From the NCBI GenBank assembly GCA_002009475.1, contig AYTS01000044.1, positions 1-44,490 on the forward strand: a stretch of 44,490 nt of DNA, written 5' to 3'. Below the pieces are notes generated by a model. The model did no database searches. It saw only the letters and a list, made by a program, of their open reading frames with translations, and was not told the origin of the DNA. The translations under genes and the position numbers were made by a program. This DNA comes from Candidatus Brocadia carolinensis (GTDB lineage Bacteria; Planctomycetota; Brocadiia; Brocadiales; Brocadiaceae). Below, piece after piece: positions 30,278 through 38,799 of this stretch. The stretch's first letter is position 1, and each line of letters starts with the position of its first letter.

Positions 30278-31027
30278 TCATGCGAATACCGAATTTTCAA
30301 AAGGCAATACTGCTATCTTTATATTTAGTGACAGTATTTTGAAATAATTGGCAATCTCCTTCGAGACGGGAACTTTAAGGAACATAATAACTGCAATAAC
30401 ATCTCCTGATGGGAGTATTCCGCCGAATCCCAATACAGATTTTATACCATAGGGGATGACAAATTCCTTCTGAGCTGGAATGTAGGGACTGCCAGGCGCC
30501 TCGGATACATGGAAGACGTTATAGGTATTCTGTTCCGTATCCAAGAGAAGCTTTGGGTCTGGTTTGACAACCATGCTTATACTTAATCCCAATTGTAAAA
30601 TAAGGGTCCTGATCATCGGGATCTGATGAACAGACTGTTCGCTCGGCAATGGAATTGCTTTGTGCCCCTTTGAGATTTTCCTGAAATTCCACTCCGGGTT
30701 TTCCCCAGCTGTAGCCAGAAGAGTCAGACATTTCATGCCTGGTAAAACAGAGTAATCTCCTAGCATTTTCCTTGAAAAGTTTTGAAGTTCGTCATCGAGT
30801 TTTTCGTAAGTATGGGTTTTGAAAAAGCGAATCAAAGAAGATGCCCGATTCCCGCTTTCACCATCGATCAGATTATTGTACAAATAATGAACAATCCTGT
30901 TAGCTACATCTTCCATGTTATTGGCGCCTTTTCCAATATTGCGCAGGATTTTTCCACATTTAGTCATATCACGTATAGTAAAATTTACTAAGTCATAACT
31001 TGTAGACTTTTCATTCTGCGTAATCAT
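30278..31027 (-). CDS. Sensor-like protein of a histidine-kinase-associated family, function unknown
   Basis: About 249 residues from ATG 31027, preceded by GAGGAAA. No standard domain name comes to mind. The conserved-looking strings are [65 protein letters not shown] and [10 protein letters not shown]; the last part resembles the beta sheet and final helix of a GAF-like sensor fold. Only 19 bases separate it from the hybrid kinase gene, so both are co-transcribed and it may supply the input signal to that kinase. I have seen similar strings next to or inside kinases but cannot name the family. GAF-like is a guess from shape. Confidence 0.6.
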   Translation of the reverse strand: MITQNEKSTSYDLVNFTIRDMTKCGKILRNIGKGANNMEDVANRIVHYLYNNLIDGESGNRASSLIRFFKTHTYEKLDDELQNFSRKMLGDYSVLPGMKCLTLLATAGENPEWNFRKISKGHKAIPLPSEQSVHQIPMIRTLILQLGLSISMVVKPDPKLLLDTEQNTYNVFHVSEAPGSPYIPAQKEFVIPYGIKSVLGFGGILPSGDVIAVIMFLKVPVSKEIANYFKILSLNIKIAVLPFENSVFA

Positions 31028-31244
31028 AATTCGTTTTTTCCTCTGTGAATGCAGCAATTTTTTGTTGCAATATCCAATGCTTGATTATTTTCATCAGAAT
31101 CATGGAGTGATTTATCAAGTTTTTAATTTTTTGCATATCTTCTATCCTGAATTACCTGGTCTTATTGTCTGAACAAAGAACCTCGTAGTGAAAGAGGCGG
31201 TGTTGATTCAGTGATATTCAGCATTTTTTTGCAGTAATTCTTTA

Positions 31245-31652
31245 TTATTTTTTTTTCTTCAAGAGTACGACAAAATGTTTTTCTGCTTCCCGGTACCTCT
31301 GTTTGTTATATAGTTCGATAGCAAGCCACAACCTTACACTTTGATCATCCGGTTTTATTTTTATCACTTTATTTAAGACCTTTATTGCCTCTTTTCTCTT
31401 CTTATTTTTTATCAGAATTTTTCCGAGAGAATAGTAAGAATGAATATCCTGGGGTTTTGGAGAGGTGTGTATCATTTTATTATATAACATCATAACCTGT
31501 ACATCGTCCGGCGGATCAGCGCTCTTGGAAAAATGCTGTAAAAGAATCTCTCGTTTGTAAAACAATTGAAAAATACCCCAGAATATTCCAAAATAAAAAA
31601 ACGAAAAAATCACAAGGAACCATTTGTTACGGATAAATTTAATTTTGTTCAT
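31245..31652 (-). CDS. Small membrane-anchored TPR protein
   Basis: 135 residues: one N-terminal membrane segment (about 10-30, WFLVIFSFFYFGIFWGIFQL) then two to three TPR units (YYSLGKILIKNKKRKEAIKV and LWLAIELYNKQRYREAEKHF). The reading frame ends in a 9-T tract at 31248-31256 coding Lys residues, so the true C-terminus could differ if that tract is miscalled: with one base fewer it extends by about 13 residues. It follows the SGNH gene on the same strand and may help assemble the polysaccharide machinery. Confidence 0.7.
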   Translation of the reverse strand: MNKIKFIRNKWFLVIFSFFYFGIFWGIFQLFYKREILLQHFSKSADPPDDVQVMMLYNKMIHTSPKPQDIHSYYSLGKILIKNKKRKEAIKVLNKVIKIKPDDQSVRLWLAIELYNKQRYREAEKHFVVLLKKKK

Positions 31653-31766
31653 AGGTGGTATTTGTAGCTATATAGCCTTACATATACACATCGACATTAT
31701 TATAGTGGCACCATCTGTTTGTCATATTTCTATGATTTACTGAGAGACAAAGATACCATTCGTAAT

Positions 31767-32988
31767 TCAATTCTTTACCGTGACCTTAGAGTTTTCTGTG
31801 GCAACATTTGTCTTGTCCAGGATGGTTCTTAATTTTTTACTAAGTATATCTGCTACTACTTTGTGACCTTCATAATTCCAGTGCGACCAGTGAAGGGAGA
31901 TACCCGTTTTCTCATAAACCTGCCGGAATATTTTTTGCAATCCCAGATATTCAATACCAAGTGATTTTGCATATTCCTGCATATCATCTTCAAAAAAATT
32001 AGCGTTAAACGTTGGATCAATAGATGCATATTTTTTTTTCATCTTCTGGTTTATAAATATCCGGAATATTCACCGTAACTAACATGAAGTTTGTTTCTCT
32101 ATCTTTACAATATTTAGCCATTTCCTTAATCAGTATCTTATTCAGTCGATAGTTTTTTGTAAATATTGGGTCTGGATTTGTCGTACAAAGACTTAAATAT
32201 CCTGGAAGATGCTCTTTCCCATGTTTTCCAGACAAATTTACAGCCTTATTTCTTCTATACTCTTTGTAACTCGCATATCGTTCACCAATAAGGTTGATAA
32301 GCGCTGAATGTTGTTTGACTAAGTTAAAACCATGTCTGATTACATAATAGCGACCTTCCGTAAAGCTTGTATCAAGCAGTAATTCTCCATCTTTTGAAAT
32401 ATTATAAAATGGACGTTTTACATGCGATGCCGTTTCTCTGTTCATATCATGAAGGTCGTTCCCAGGGAAAAAAAATAACAATACTATATCCGGAGAAAAT
32501 TGAATAATGTCATTTTTCAGGATTAAATATTCCTCAGCCTGGCTAATATTAGAAAGCCCAAAATTCATTAATTCAAATGTATACTGCTGAGAACTTTTAT
32601 TCAATTGATCTTCCGTCAGCGCAAGAAAAGAACGGTCTGATTCGACATCCAAAGATGCAACCATACTATCGCCCAAAACAGCAACTCTGTATACATGTTG
32701 AGGTTTATTTAATAACCATTCTTTATCCCTCCATCCATAACGATTAATTCTTCCCGTGATGGGGTGGTCATTTTCAAAAAAATGCCAATCATTGCTGCCG
32801 GGGATGTATCGGAAACCCAGGATTGGATCTGGCTTTATCCATGGAGTTTTTGCATTAAATACATGTGTTGTACGTAAAATAGCTTCTATTAATCCTATAA
32901 ATACCAGGAATATTATAAGTGAAATTAAGATATTTATTGTAAACTTCCCAAGTACTAATCTTTTTGCAAAGTATGAATTATTTCCCAT
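31767..32988 (-). CDS. Membrane-anchored SGNH/GDSL hydrolase-like protein (one frameshift)
   Basis: Restored length is about 406 residues. One membrane segment lies at about 18-40, then an SGNH fold: block I VAVLGDSMVAS with the nucleophile Ser, an Asn-bearing LMNFGLSN, block III GNDLHD, and near the C-terminus SLHWSHWNYEGHKVVADIL with the catalytic His. The break is a 9-T tract at 32031-32039; deleting one T joins PDIYKPEDEKK to YASIDPTFNANFFE so that block V is in frame. Such proteins, anchored in the membrane with the active site outside, often add or remove acyl groups on exopolysaccharides (compare AlgX/AlgJ). The two glycan synthase genes upstream make this role likely but unproven. Confidence 0.78.
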
Positions 32989-33035
32989 GTATGTTTTCTC
33001 CCGGAAATGAAGGTTATATAATATTACTTAGCGCA

Positions 33036-33255
33036 GCAAAGCCGCGCCCAATTCTCCGTTGTGAAAGCGGGAGATCTTTTCGGAAAAGACCCCTCGCAAT
33101 GACACAGGCTATACTTTGATGACATATTATGCGTTGTCATTGCGAGCGAAGCGAAGCAATCTTTCTCCCAGCAATAATCCGTACTTCCTGATAAGTGATA
33201 AATAGGGTTATGAAAAAACTACAAAAAAAGAAGTTTTTACGCGGTAATTCTATAA
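33036..33255. repeat. 220-bp dispersed repeat with nested inverted arms (copy 2)
   Basis: Near-identical to 27284-27507 in the same orientation. Shared strings include GTCATTGCGAGCGAAGCGAA and CTCGCAATGACACAGGCT. It lies between the start of the SGNH gene and the IS630 remnant and slightly overlaps the end of the remnant's frame. Partial relatives of its left edge occur near 13846 and 41556. Confidence 0.75.
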
Positions 33256-33790
33256 GTAAAGAGACACAATAATTATTGATATGGACGCAAATAACCCATA
33301 ACCCGAGACGGTTTTTTTCTGGATGCTTCGAAACTTTGAAGTTAAGACAACGCGAAGCTCTTCCTGAGATACAAAGTATCGATTGTGTGTACCGAGAAGA
33401 CGAGTGTGATACCATATTCTCTCTCGTGTATTGAACTGGGCAGAATACGCCGGGAGTTTGTAAACTTCGATATGTCTTCGGTGGTCTGCAAACCACCCCC
33501 ATGAGTCTCTGTCTTTGTGGTACGATGTATTGTCTTGAATCATATATACCTTTTGAGGGAAATAGCATTGCAAAATTCGTTCGAGATACACGATGTATGT
33601 CTCGGCATTGAAGACCGCCCGAAAATGATAGAGAAATCTGGCAGAATGCCGTTCTATCGTGCCGAATATTTTGAGTGTGTTTCTTTGTCCCATAGTCAGT
33701 ATTTCGGGTTGAGCACCTGTCCTCACCCATGCTCGGCAGAGGGCTTAGTCTTGCCGGAAAATCGTTTCGTCCTCGAAGAGCGTGTTTGCT
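33250..33790 (-). pseudogene. IS630-family transposase remnant
   Basis: The frame encodes the C-terminal DDE half of an IS630-type transposase: LFEDETIFRQD, an in-frame TAA (33745-33747), then ALCRAWVRTGAQPEILT, IFGTIERHS, VYMIQDNTSYHKD with the second catalytic Asp, and KLPAYSAQFNTRERIW with the third acid as Glu. The N-terminal helix-turn-helix is absent and the stop falls in the conserved core, so it is dead. Its 5' edge touches the stop codon of the BcsA-like gene, which suggests insertion or deletion at that point without loss of the synthase C-terminus, whose length matches its paralogue. Confidence 0.8.
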
Positions 33791-33794
33791 AAGT

Positions 33795-36004
33795 TTAACC
33801 AACTGCTGGATCTTGTTGGTTAACCCATGTATCAAGATTAACCACGATATTTTCCGACCTCGCAGAAATATGGACATATTTAACCCCTACACAATAAGAA
33901 TGACCAGCCACGATTTCACTTTGCTGCACGATTTCTCCTTCTACCATGACTTTTCCCGCCGGTGTGCTAACCTCCATGGACAGTATTTCTCCCGTTTCCA
34001 TCGGTATGAAACTAATAAATGAGAGGCCGGATGCACTCATATCGTTGGTAACAACGATGCGTGAAGTTTTGTCGTTCGTGTGAATAATCAGGGGAAGGGT
34101 AATTTTTCTCCGGACATTTTTTCTAAACCGCTCATGGCTATAAAACTTGGTTGTCAATTTTAAAAATATGGATGGCTTCGCTCCAAACAGATAGCGAAAT
34201 CTGGGAAGGAGTGTGTTAAAGCAGTACAAATTTATAAACTCCATTTTTGCATCACTTAATTCATCGAATTTAATTCCATGGACAAAGATATTGGGTGTTT
34301 GACCTTCATTGCGTATGGATTGAACAGTCGCCTGACATTCCATAATTTCCAGATCAAGATACAGCAAAAGAGAAATCTTCCTTTGTACCGGCAACGGTGC
34401 AAAGGTGATCAGTGAAATACCGAATTCATTTATATCCTTTGTGACTCCGAGGCCGTTGATTAAAGCTGCATCTCCATCGACTGCATATCTGACCGGTATG
34501 GAGCCAATAAAACGAAAATCCTTTCGTTTTTGATGAGGCCTGGTTGTTTTTTCAATTACCGAGAAGGTCAATAGACCGTTAACGGTGTTCCAGAAAATGA
34601 CTGAGGTAGCGCCTGTAATAGAGTCTGAAATACCATAACAGAGTTTCAAACACCCCCAGGTTGCACCAGCACAACTCAGGAGAAAAATCATTATGTGTGG
34701 AATCAAGCCGGAAACGCGGACCGTTTCATTGCTACCTTTCCCGGTCACCTTGAAAATTGATTTCATTCCAAAAAGTCCAAAAAGGCTCCGAAAGGCAGCT
34801 TTGATGACAACAAAAAAATTCATCGTGATAAAATATTCACAGTAGATAATTTTACCGTAGCCTCGCGTCACATATTCGAAACCAACAATGAGCACTACAA
34901 GAAAAAATACGCACCTCCAGATAAATGAAAAATCAAAGGATTGAATCGGATTCAATCCCGCAAAAACTGCAATTGATGGTATGATAAGGTAAATTGCCTT
35001 AGGGAACCCAAAAAGCCAGCCAAAAATGGTAGAAAAAAAACAGATCCTCTGTGGAATGGTCAGCCCCTTTTTCAAAAGCGGATTACATTTAAAAAACATA
35101 CCGATATTTCCTTCTGCCCAACGGAGTTGCTGTACATGATAGTTTTTCAGATCTTTGGCTGCGAGTTCGTTTGAAAGTACCTCGTTATGATAAACCCCCT
35201 TCCATCCACGACTGTAAAGGAGAATGGTGGTATGGAGATCCTCCGTGATACTGCCGGTTGCAAACCCGCCTATGTCTTCAAGCGCCTTTTTCCGAAACAC
35301 CGCTGCCGTTCCGGCGAAAAAGGCTGAATTCCAATAATCTCTCCCCGGCATAATCAGCCGGTAAAAAAGATTCTGTTCTATCCAGGATTTTTTCTTTTCC
35401 ATGCTAATCCTGAACTGAAATGAGTCTACGTTGTAGTAATTATGAGGGGTTTGTACAAATGCAACCTTCTGATCGTGAAAATACCCAAGAGTTTTATCCA
35501 GGAAATCGGGTTGAGGAACGCAATCGGTATCAAGAATGACAACAAACTCACCGTGAGTACGCTGAAGAGCATGGTTGAGGTTCCCCGCTTTGGCATGAGT
35601 TCTTTCCTCTCTGGTAATATATTCACAGCCCCATTCTTTGGCTTTATGAGCCAAATCCGACCGATTCCCGTCATCCAGGATATGTATGGTATGAGGATAG
35701 TTTATGTGTGCACACCCGAGCACCGTTTTTCTAATAACTGCAATATCCTCGTTGTACGTAGGAATGTATATATCTACGGTTACCCCGTTCAGTGCAGGTG
35801 GCGCTTTTCTTTCGCGTGGATTCCATAACTGGAAGGCAAAGAGAAACAGAGAAATAAAGCATGAACATCCGCGTAAAAAAAGCTAATAGAAAGGAGCAAT
35901 GCGTCCGGATTGATTGTGAAACGAATCCGATATACAAGATAATAGAGATAAACTCCCAAGATAAAAATGATTACCACCTGATATTTTATTTGTTTGGTTT
36001 GCAT
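33795..36004 (-). CDS. BcsA-like cellulose synthase with two PilZ-like regions, second copy (one missing base)
   Basis: About 736 residues after repair. Membrane helices at 5-25 and about 40-65; a family-2 glycosyltransferase domain with first Asp in ILDDGNRSD, DTD-type second Asp (VILDTDCVPQ), FFAGTAAVFRKK, TED (GSITEDLHTT) and QQLRWAEGN (Q-x-x-R-W); more helices to about 470. Then a PilZ-like region with SIPVRYAVD and KDINEFGISL (usual Ser replaced by Asn) and a second PilZ with RKNVRRK and NDMSASG, which fits the cyclic-di-GMP pattern R-x-x-x-R...D/N-x-S-x-x-G. One base is missing near 35859-35860; adding it joins YADVH to FISLFLFAFQLW. It starts 21 bases after the stop of the paralogue. 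Known BcsA polymerises UDP-glucose at the inner membrane when cyclic-di-GMP binds PilZ. Confidence 0.88.
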
Positions 36005-36025
36005 CTTTTTTTACGTATTTTTTCT

Positions 36026-38270
36026 TCAATTATTTCCCTTTGGAATAGTTTTCAGCCATCTGCCAAGACTCTCTCTCTCATCCTCGCCAGTACTGCGCGA
36101 ATAAATATCCTCTTCACTATCAAACAAACGAGTAAATTTGACGCCAATACCATAAGAACTATCAGCGACGATTTCTCTCATTTGCCTTACCTCTCCTTCT
36201 GCAAAGAACTTCCCAAACGGCGTAAATACCTCAATAGTAAGTGTAGTGCCTGCCTCCATTGTGACATAACTCGTAAACGAGAGTCCGGAGGCGCTGATAT
36301 CATTCGTAACCACGACAAGAGAAGGTTTTCCCTGCAGATAAATAATGAGGGGGATGGTTATTTTTTTCCGGGCATGTTTCCGAAACCGTTCGTGATTACA
36401 TATCTTAAAAATCATCCTGAAAAAAACAGATGATTTTTGCCCATACCTTTGAAGAAACCTGGGCAAGACCGTGTTAAAACAATACCGGGTAATGAAATCC
36501 ATTTCCTCTCTGCTCAAACCTTCGAACTTTAGACCGTGCACAAACATTTTTCCACGGAGATAACTATAGACATCGCTTGCTTGTGCGGTATACAAAACGG
36601 TGGCATTGCATGACAAAACTTTTTCATTCAGGAAGAGAGTAAGCATGATTTTTTTGTCCATTGGCAGTGGCGCAAATGTTACCATGGAGATGCCATGCTC
36701 GTTCAGATCCCGGCTGATTCCCACGTTGACCTCTGAACCTGAATCTGAGATTATCGTATAGCGTACCGGCACGGTACCGATGAAGCGGAATTCCTTCCGT
36801 TTAAAGTACGGTCTAGTTACCAGTTCAATTCCAGACATGGCCAGGAATCCATTCACAAAGCTCCAGAAGATAGCAACGCCAATACCCAGATAATCTGAGG
36901 ATATCCCATACCAGAGCTTCAGCCCCCCCCACGATATTCCGGCAAAACAGATGAGACAGAGAAACGACTGGGGAATAATTTCCGTCAGGGTGGTGGAGAT
37001 CTGCATCCCTTTCCCGGTAACCTTAAATTTCGATTTTACCCTCAGAATATTTTTTAACACTGCCTTGATAAAGACAAAGAAATTCATCATGAGATAGGCT
37101 TCGTCATACCGTATTTTCCCGTATCCACGGCACGCAAATTTGAATCCAAAGAGAATTACACCAAGAAACATTGCGTATCTCCAGATGAAGGAGAAATCAA
37201 ACGATCCGATGGGATAGCCGCCAGAGAGTATCATAAGAGATGGTAAGATGAAGTAGATAAGTTTCGGAAATCCAATAAGCCAGCCAAAAATGACTGCAAA
37301 AAAACAGATTCGCTGGGAAAAGGTCAAACCTCTGATAAACAATGGATTATTTACAAAGAATAACCCAATATTTCCTTCCGCCCAGCGAAGCACCTGGGTA
37401 TGGTAGTTTTTTAAATCCTTAGCAGCTAGTCCGTTGGATAAAATTTCGTTATGATAAACTCCCTTCCATCCATGTGTATAGAAATGCAGGGTTGTATTGA
37501 TATCTTCCGTAATGTTTCCCGTAGCAATGCCACCGATATCTTTCAAAGCCTGCTTCCTGACTATGGCAGCACTTCCCGCGAAAAAGCTGGAATTCCAATA
37601 ATCTCTGCACGGCATCATGAGCTTGTAAAAGATATCCTGCTCATTCCAGGTTTGTTCTTTTTTCTTATCGACTCTGAATTGAAAAGAATCGATGTTGTAA
37701 TAATTATGAGGAGTTTGAACAAAAGCAACCTTCGGGTCCTGAAAATAGCCAATCGTCTTGTCTATAAAATTTGGTTGAGGAACGAAATCTGCATCAAATA
37801 CCGCGATGTAATCACCGTCAGTACGATAGAGTGCATTATTTAAATTCCCCGCCTTAGCATCTTTTCCATCCTTCCTGGCAATATATTTACAACCCCATTT
37901 CTCCGCTTCTCTTGCCAATTCCGTGCGATTCCCATCGTCCAGGATATATGTGGTATGCGGATATTTTATATTAACACAGCTAAGTGCTGTTTTTCGAAGG
38001 AGTGAAATATCTTCATTATACGTCGGAATAAATACATCAACTGATAATCCAGGGGTTGGCAGGGGTGCCTTTCGCTCTGCCGGCTGCCAAATTTGAAAGA
38101 AAAAGAGAAACAGTGCAATAAACCCATGCGCCTCTGCATAAAAAAAAACTCAGGGAAAGAATCAGGGACTCCGGATTAATCGTATAACGTACCCGATATA
38201 TAAGATAATAAAGATACACCCCTAAGGTAATGACAATAGTCATCTGATATGGTATGTGTTTAACTTTCAA
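36026..38270 (-). CDS. BcsA-like cellulose synthase with two PilZ-like regions, first copy (one frameshift)
   Basis: About 747 residues after repair. Same layout as the adjacent paralogue: N-terminal helices, ILDDGNRTE, AVFDADFVPQ, FFAGSAAIVRKQA, GNITEDINTT, QVLRWAEGN, a helical channel region, a first PilZ-like region (VPVRYTI, RDLNEHGISM, again Asn for Ser) and a second PilZ with RKHARKK and NDISASG. A 9-A tract at 38140-38148 holds one base too many; removing it joins LSLSFF to YAEAHGFIALFLFFFQIW and VDVFIPTYNEDISLLRK. The proposed start is TTG 38270 and is uncertain. It is the first gene of the pair, so transcription probably begins in 38271-38799. Whether the copies make one polymer or two cannot be told. 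Confidence 0.88.
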
Positions 38271-38537
38271 ACGGTACCGTCTTCTTCTTAAACAAAATTT
38301 CCGATAATTTGTTTATTATTTTTACATATATAAGAATAATTCATTTTCTTGTTCTATACGTTTTGCAAATGGAAGTCCATAATTCAGCATCAACACTACG
38401 CAAAATACTTTCCACATAAAAGACAAACCTCACGACCACGCTAAATATAAATGCAAGCAATTCCGGGTAAAGAAAAGGACTCGCCACGCATACTCACTGA
38501 CAGAAAAATTTGAGAACTACGATTTTAAAAGCATCGC

Positions 38538-38693
38538 CTTTCAACGAAAGAGTTCTATTTCATTCCAGCTTCTCACTCGATGAGATTTGGATAAAAAGTC
38601 GCAGTCTTTCTCTTAGAAAGGCTACACTTTCATCTGCCAGACAGTTCCCCAGATGTAAAAAGCTTATTGCACCGGCCTTTTAATAGCCGGTTT
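38538..38693 (+). promoter_or_regulatory. Structured leader candidate in the divergent intergenic region
   Basis: The 529 bases between the first synthase gene (minus) and the HDOD-GGDEF gene (plus) hold no gene. On the plus strand four hairpins follow each other: CTTTC-AAC-GAAAG (38538-38550), TCTCA-CTCGA-TGAGA (38571-38585, flanked by CCA/TGG), GTCTTTCT-CTT-AGAAAGGC (38604-38622) and ACCGGC-9 nt-GCCGGT then TTTT (38673-38697). This could be a riboswitch-like leader with a terminator stem. It does not show the conserved core of cyclic-di-GMP riboswitches that I know. Promoters were not identified. Confidence 0.35.
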
Positions 38694-38799
38694 TAAGCGT
38701 CATAAAGATATAGTAGAAATTGCAATATTTTTTTTTATAAAATGCACAAAGATATTTGGTAATTAACAAACGGCTTATTCATGAGAAAAGGAAAGATTT

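Noticed and set aside
33137..33877. 246-codon minus-strand open frame over the IS630 remnant
   Set aside because: It runs in another frame than the DDE motifs and the end of the synthase gene, and its composition (Arg, Ser, His, Thr rich) is that of a shadow frame.
35861..36433. 190-codon plus-strand open frame opposite the synthase genes
   Set aside because: It lies antisense to well-supported glycosyltransferase/PilZ coding sequence and shows no domain.
38271..38799. Cyclic-di-GMP (GEMM) riboswitch upstream of the HDOD-GGDEF gene
   Set aside because: AAAAAGTCGCAG and GGCTAC are only loosely similar to the conserved core; the essential strings are not all present. Kept only as an unassigned structured region.
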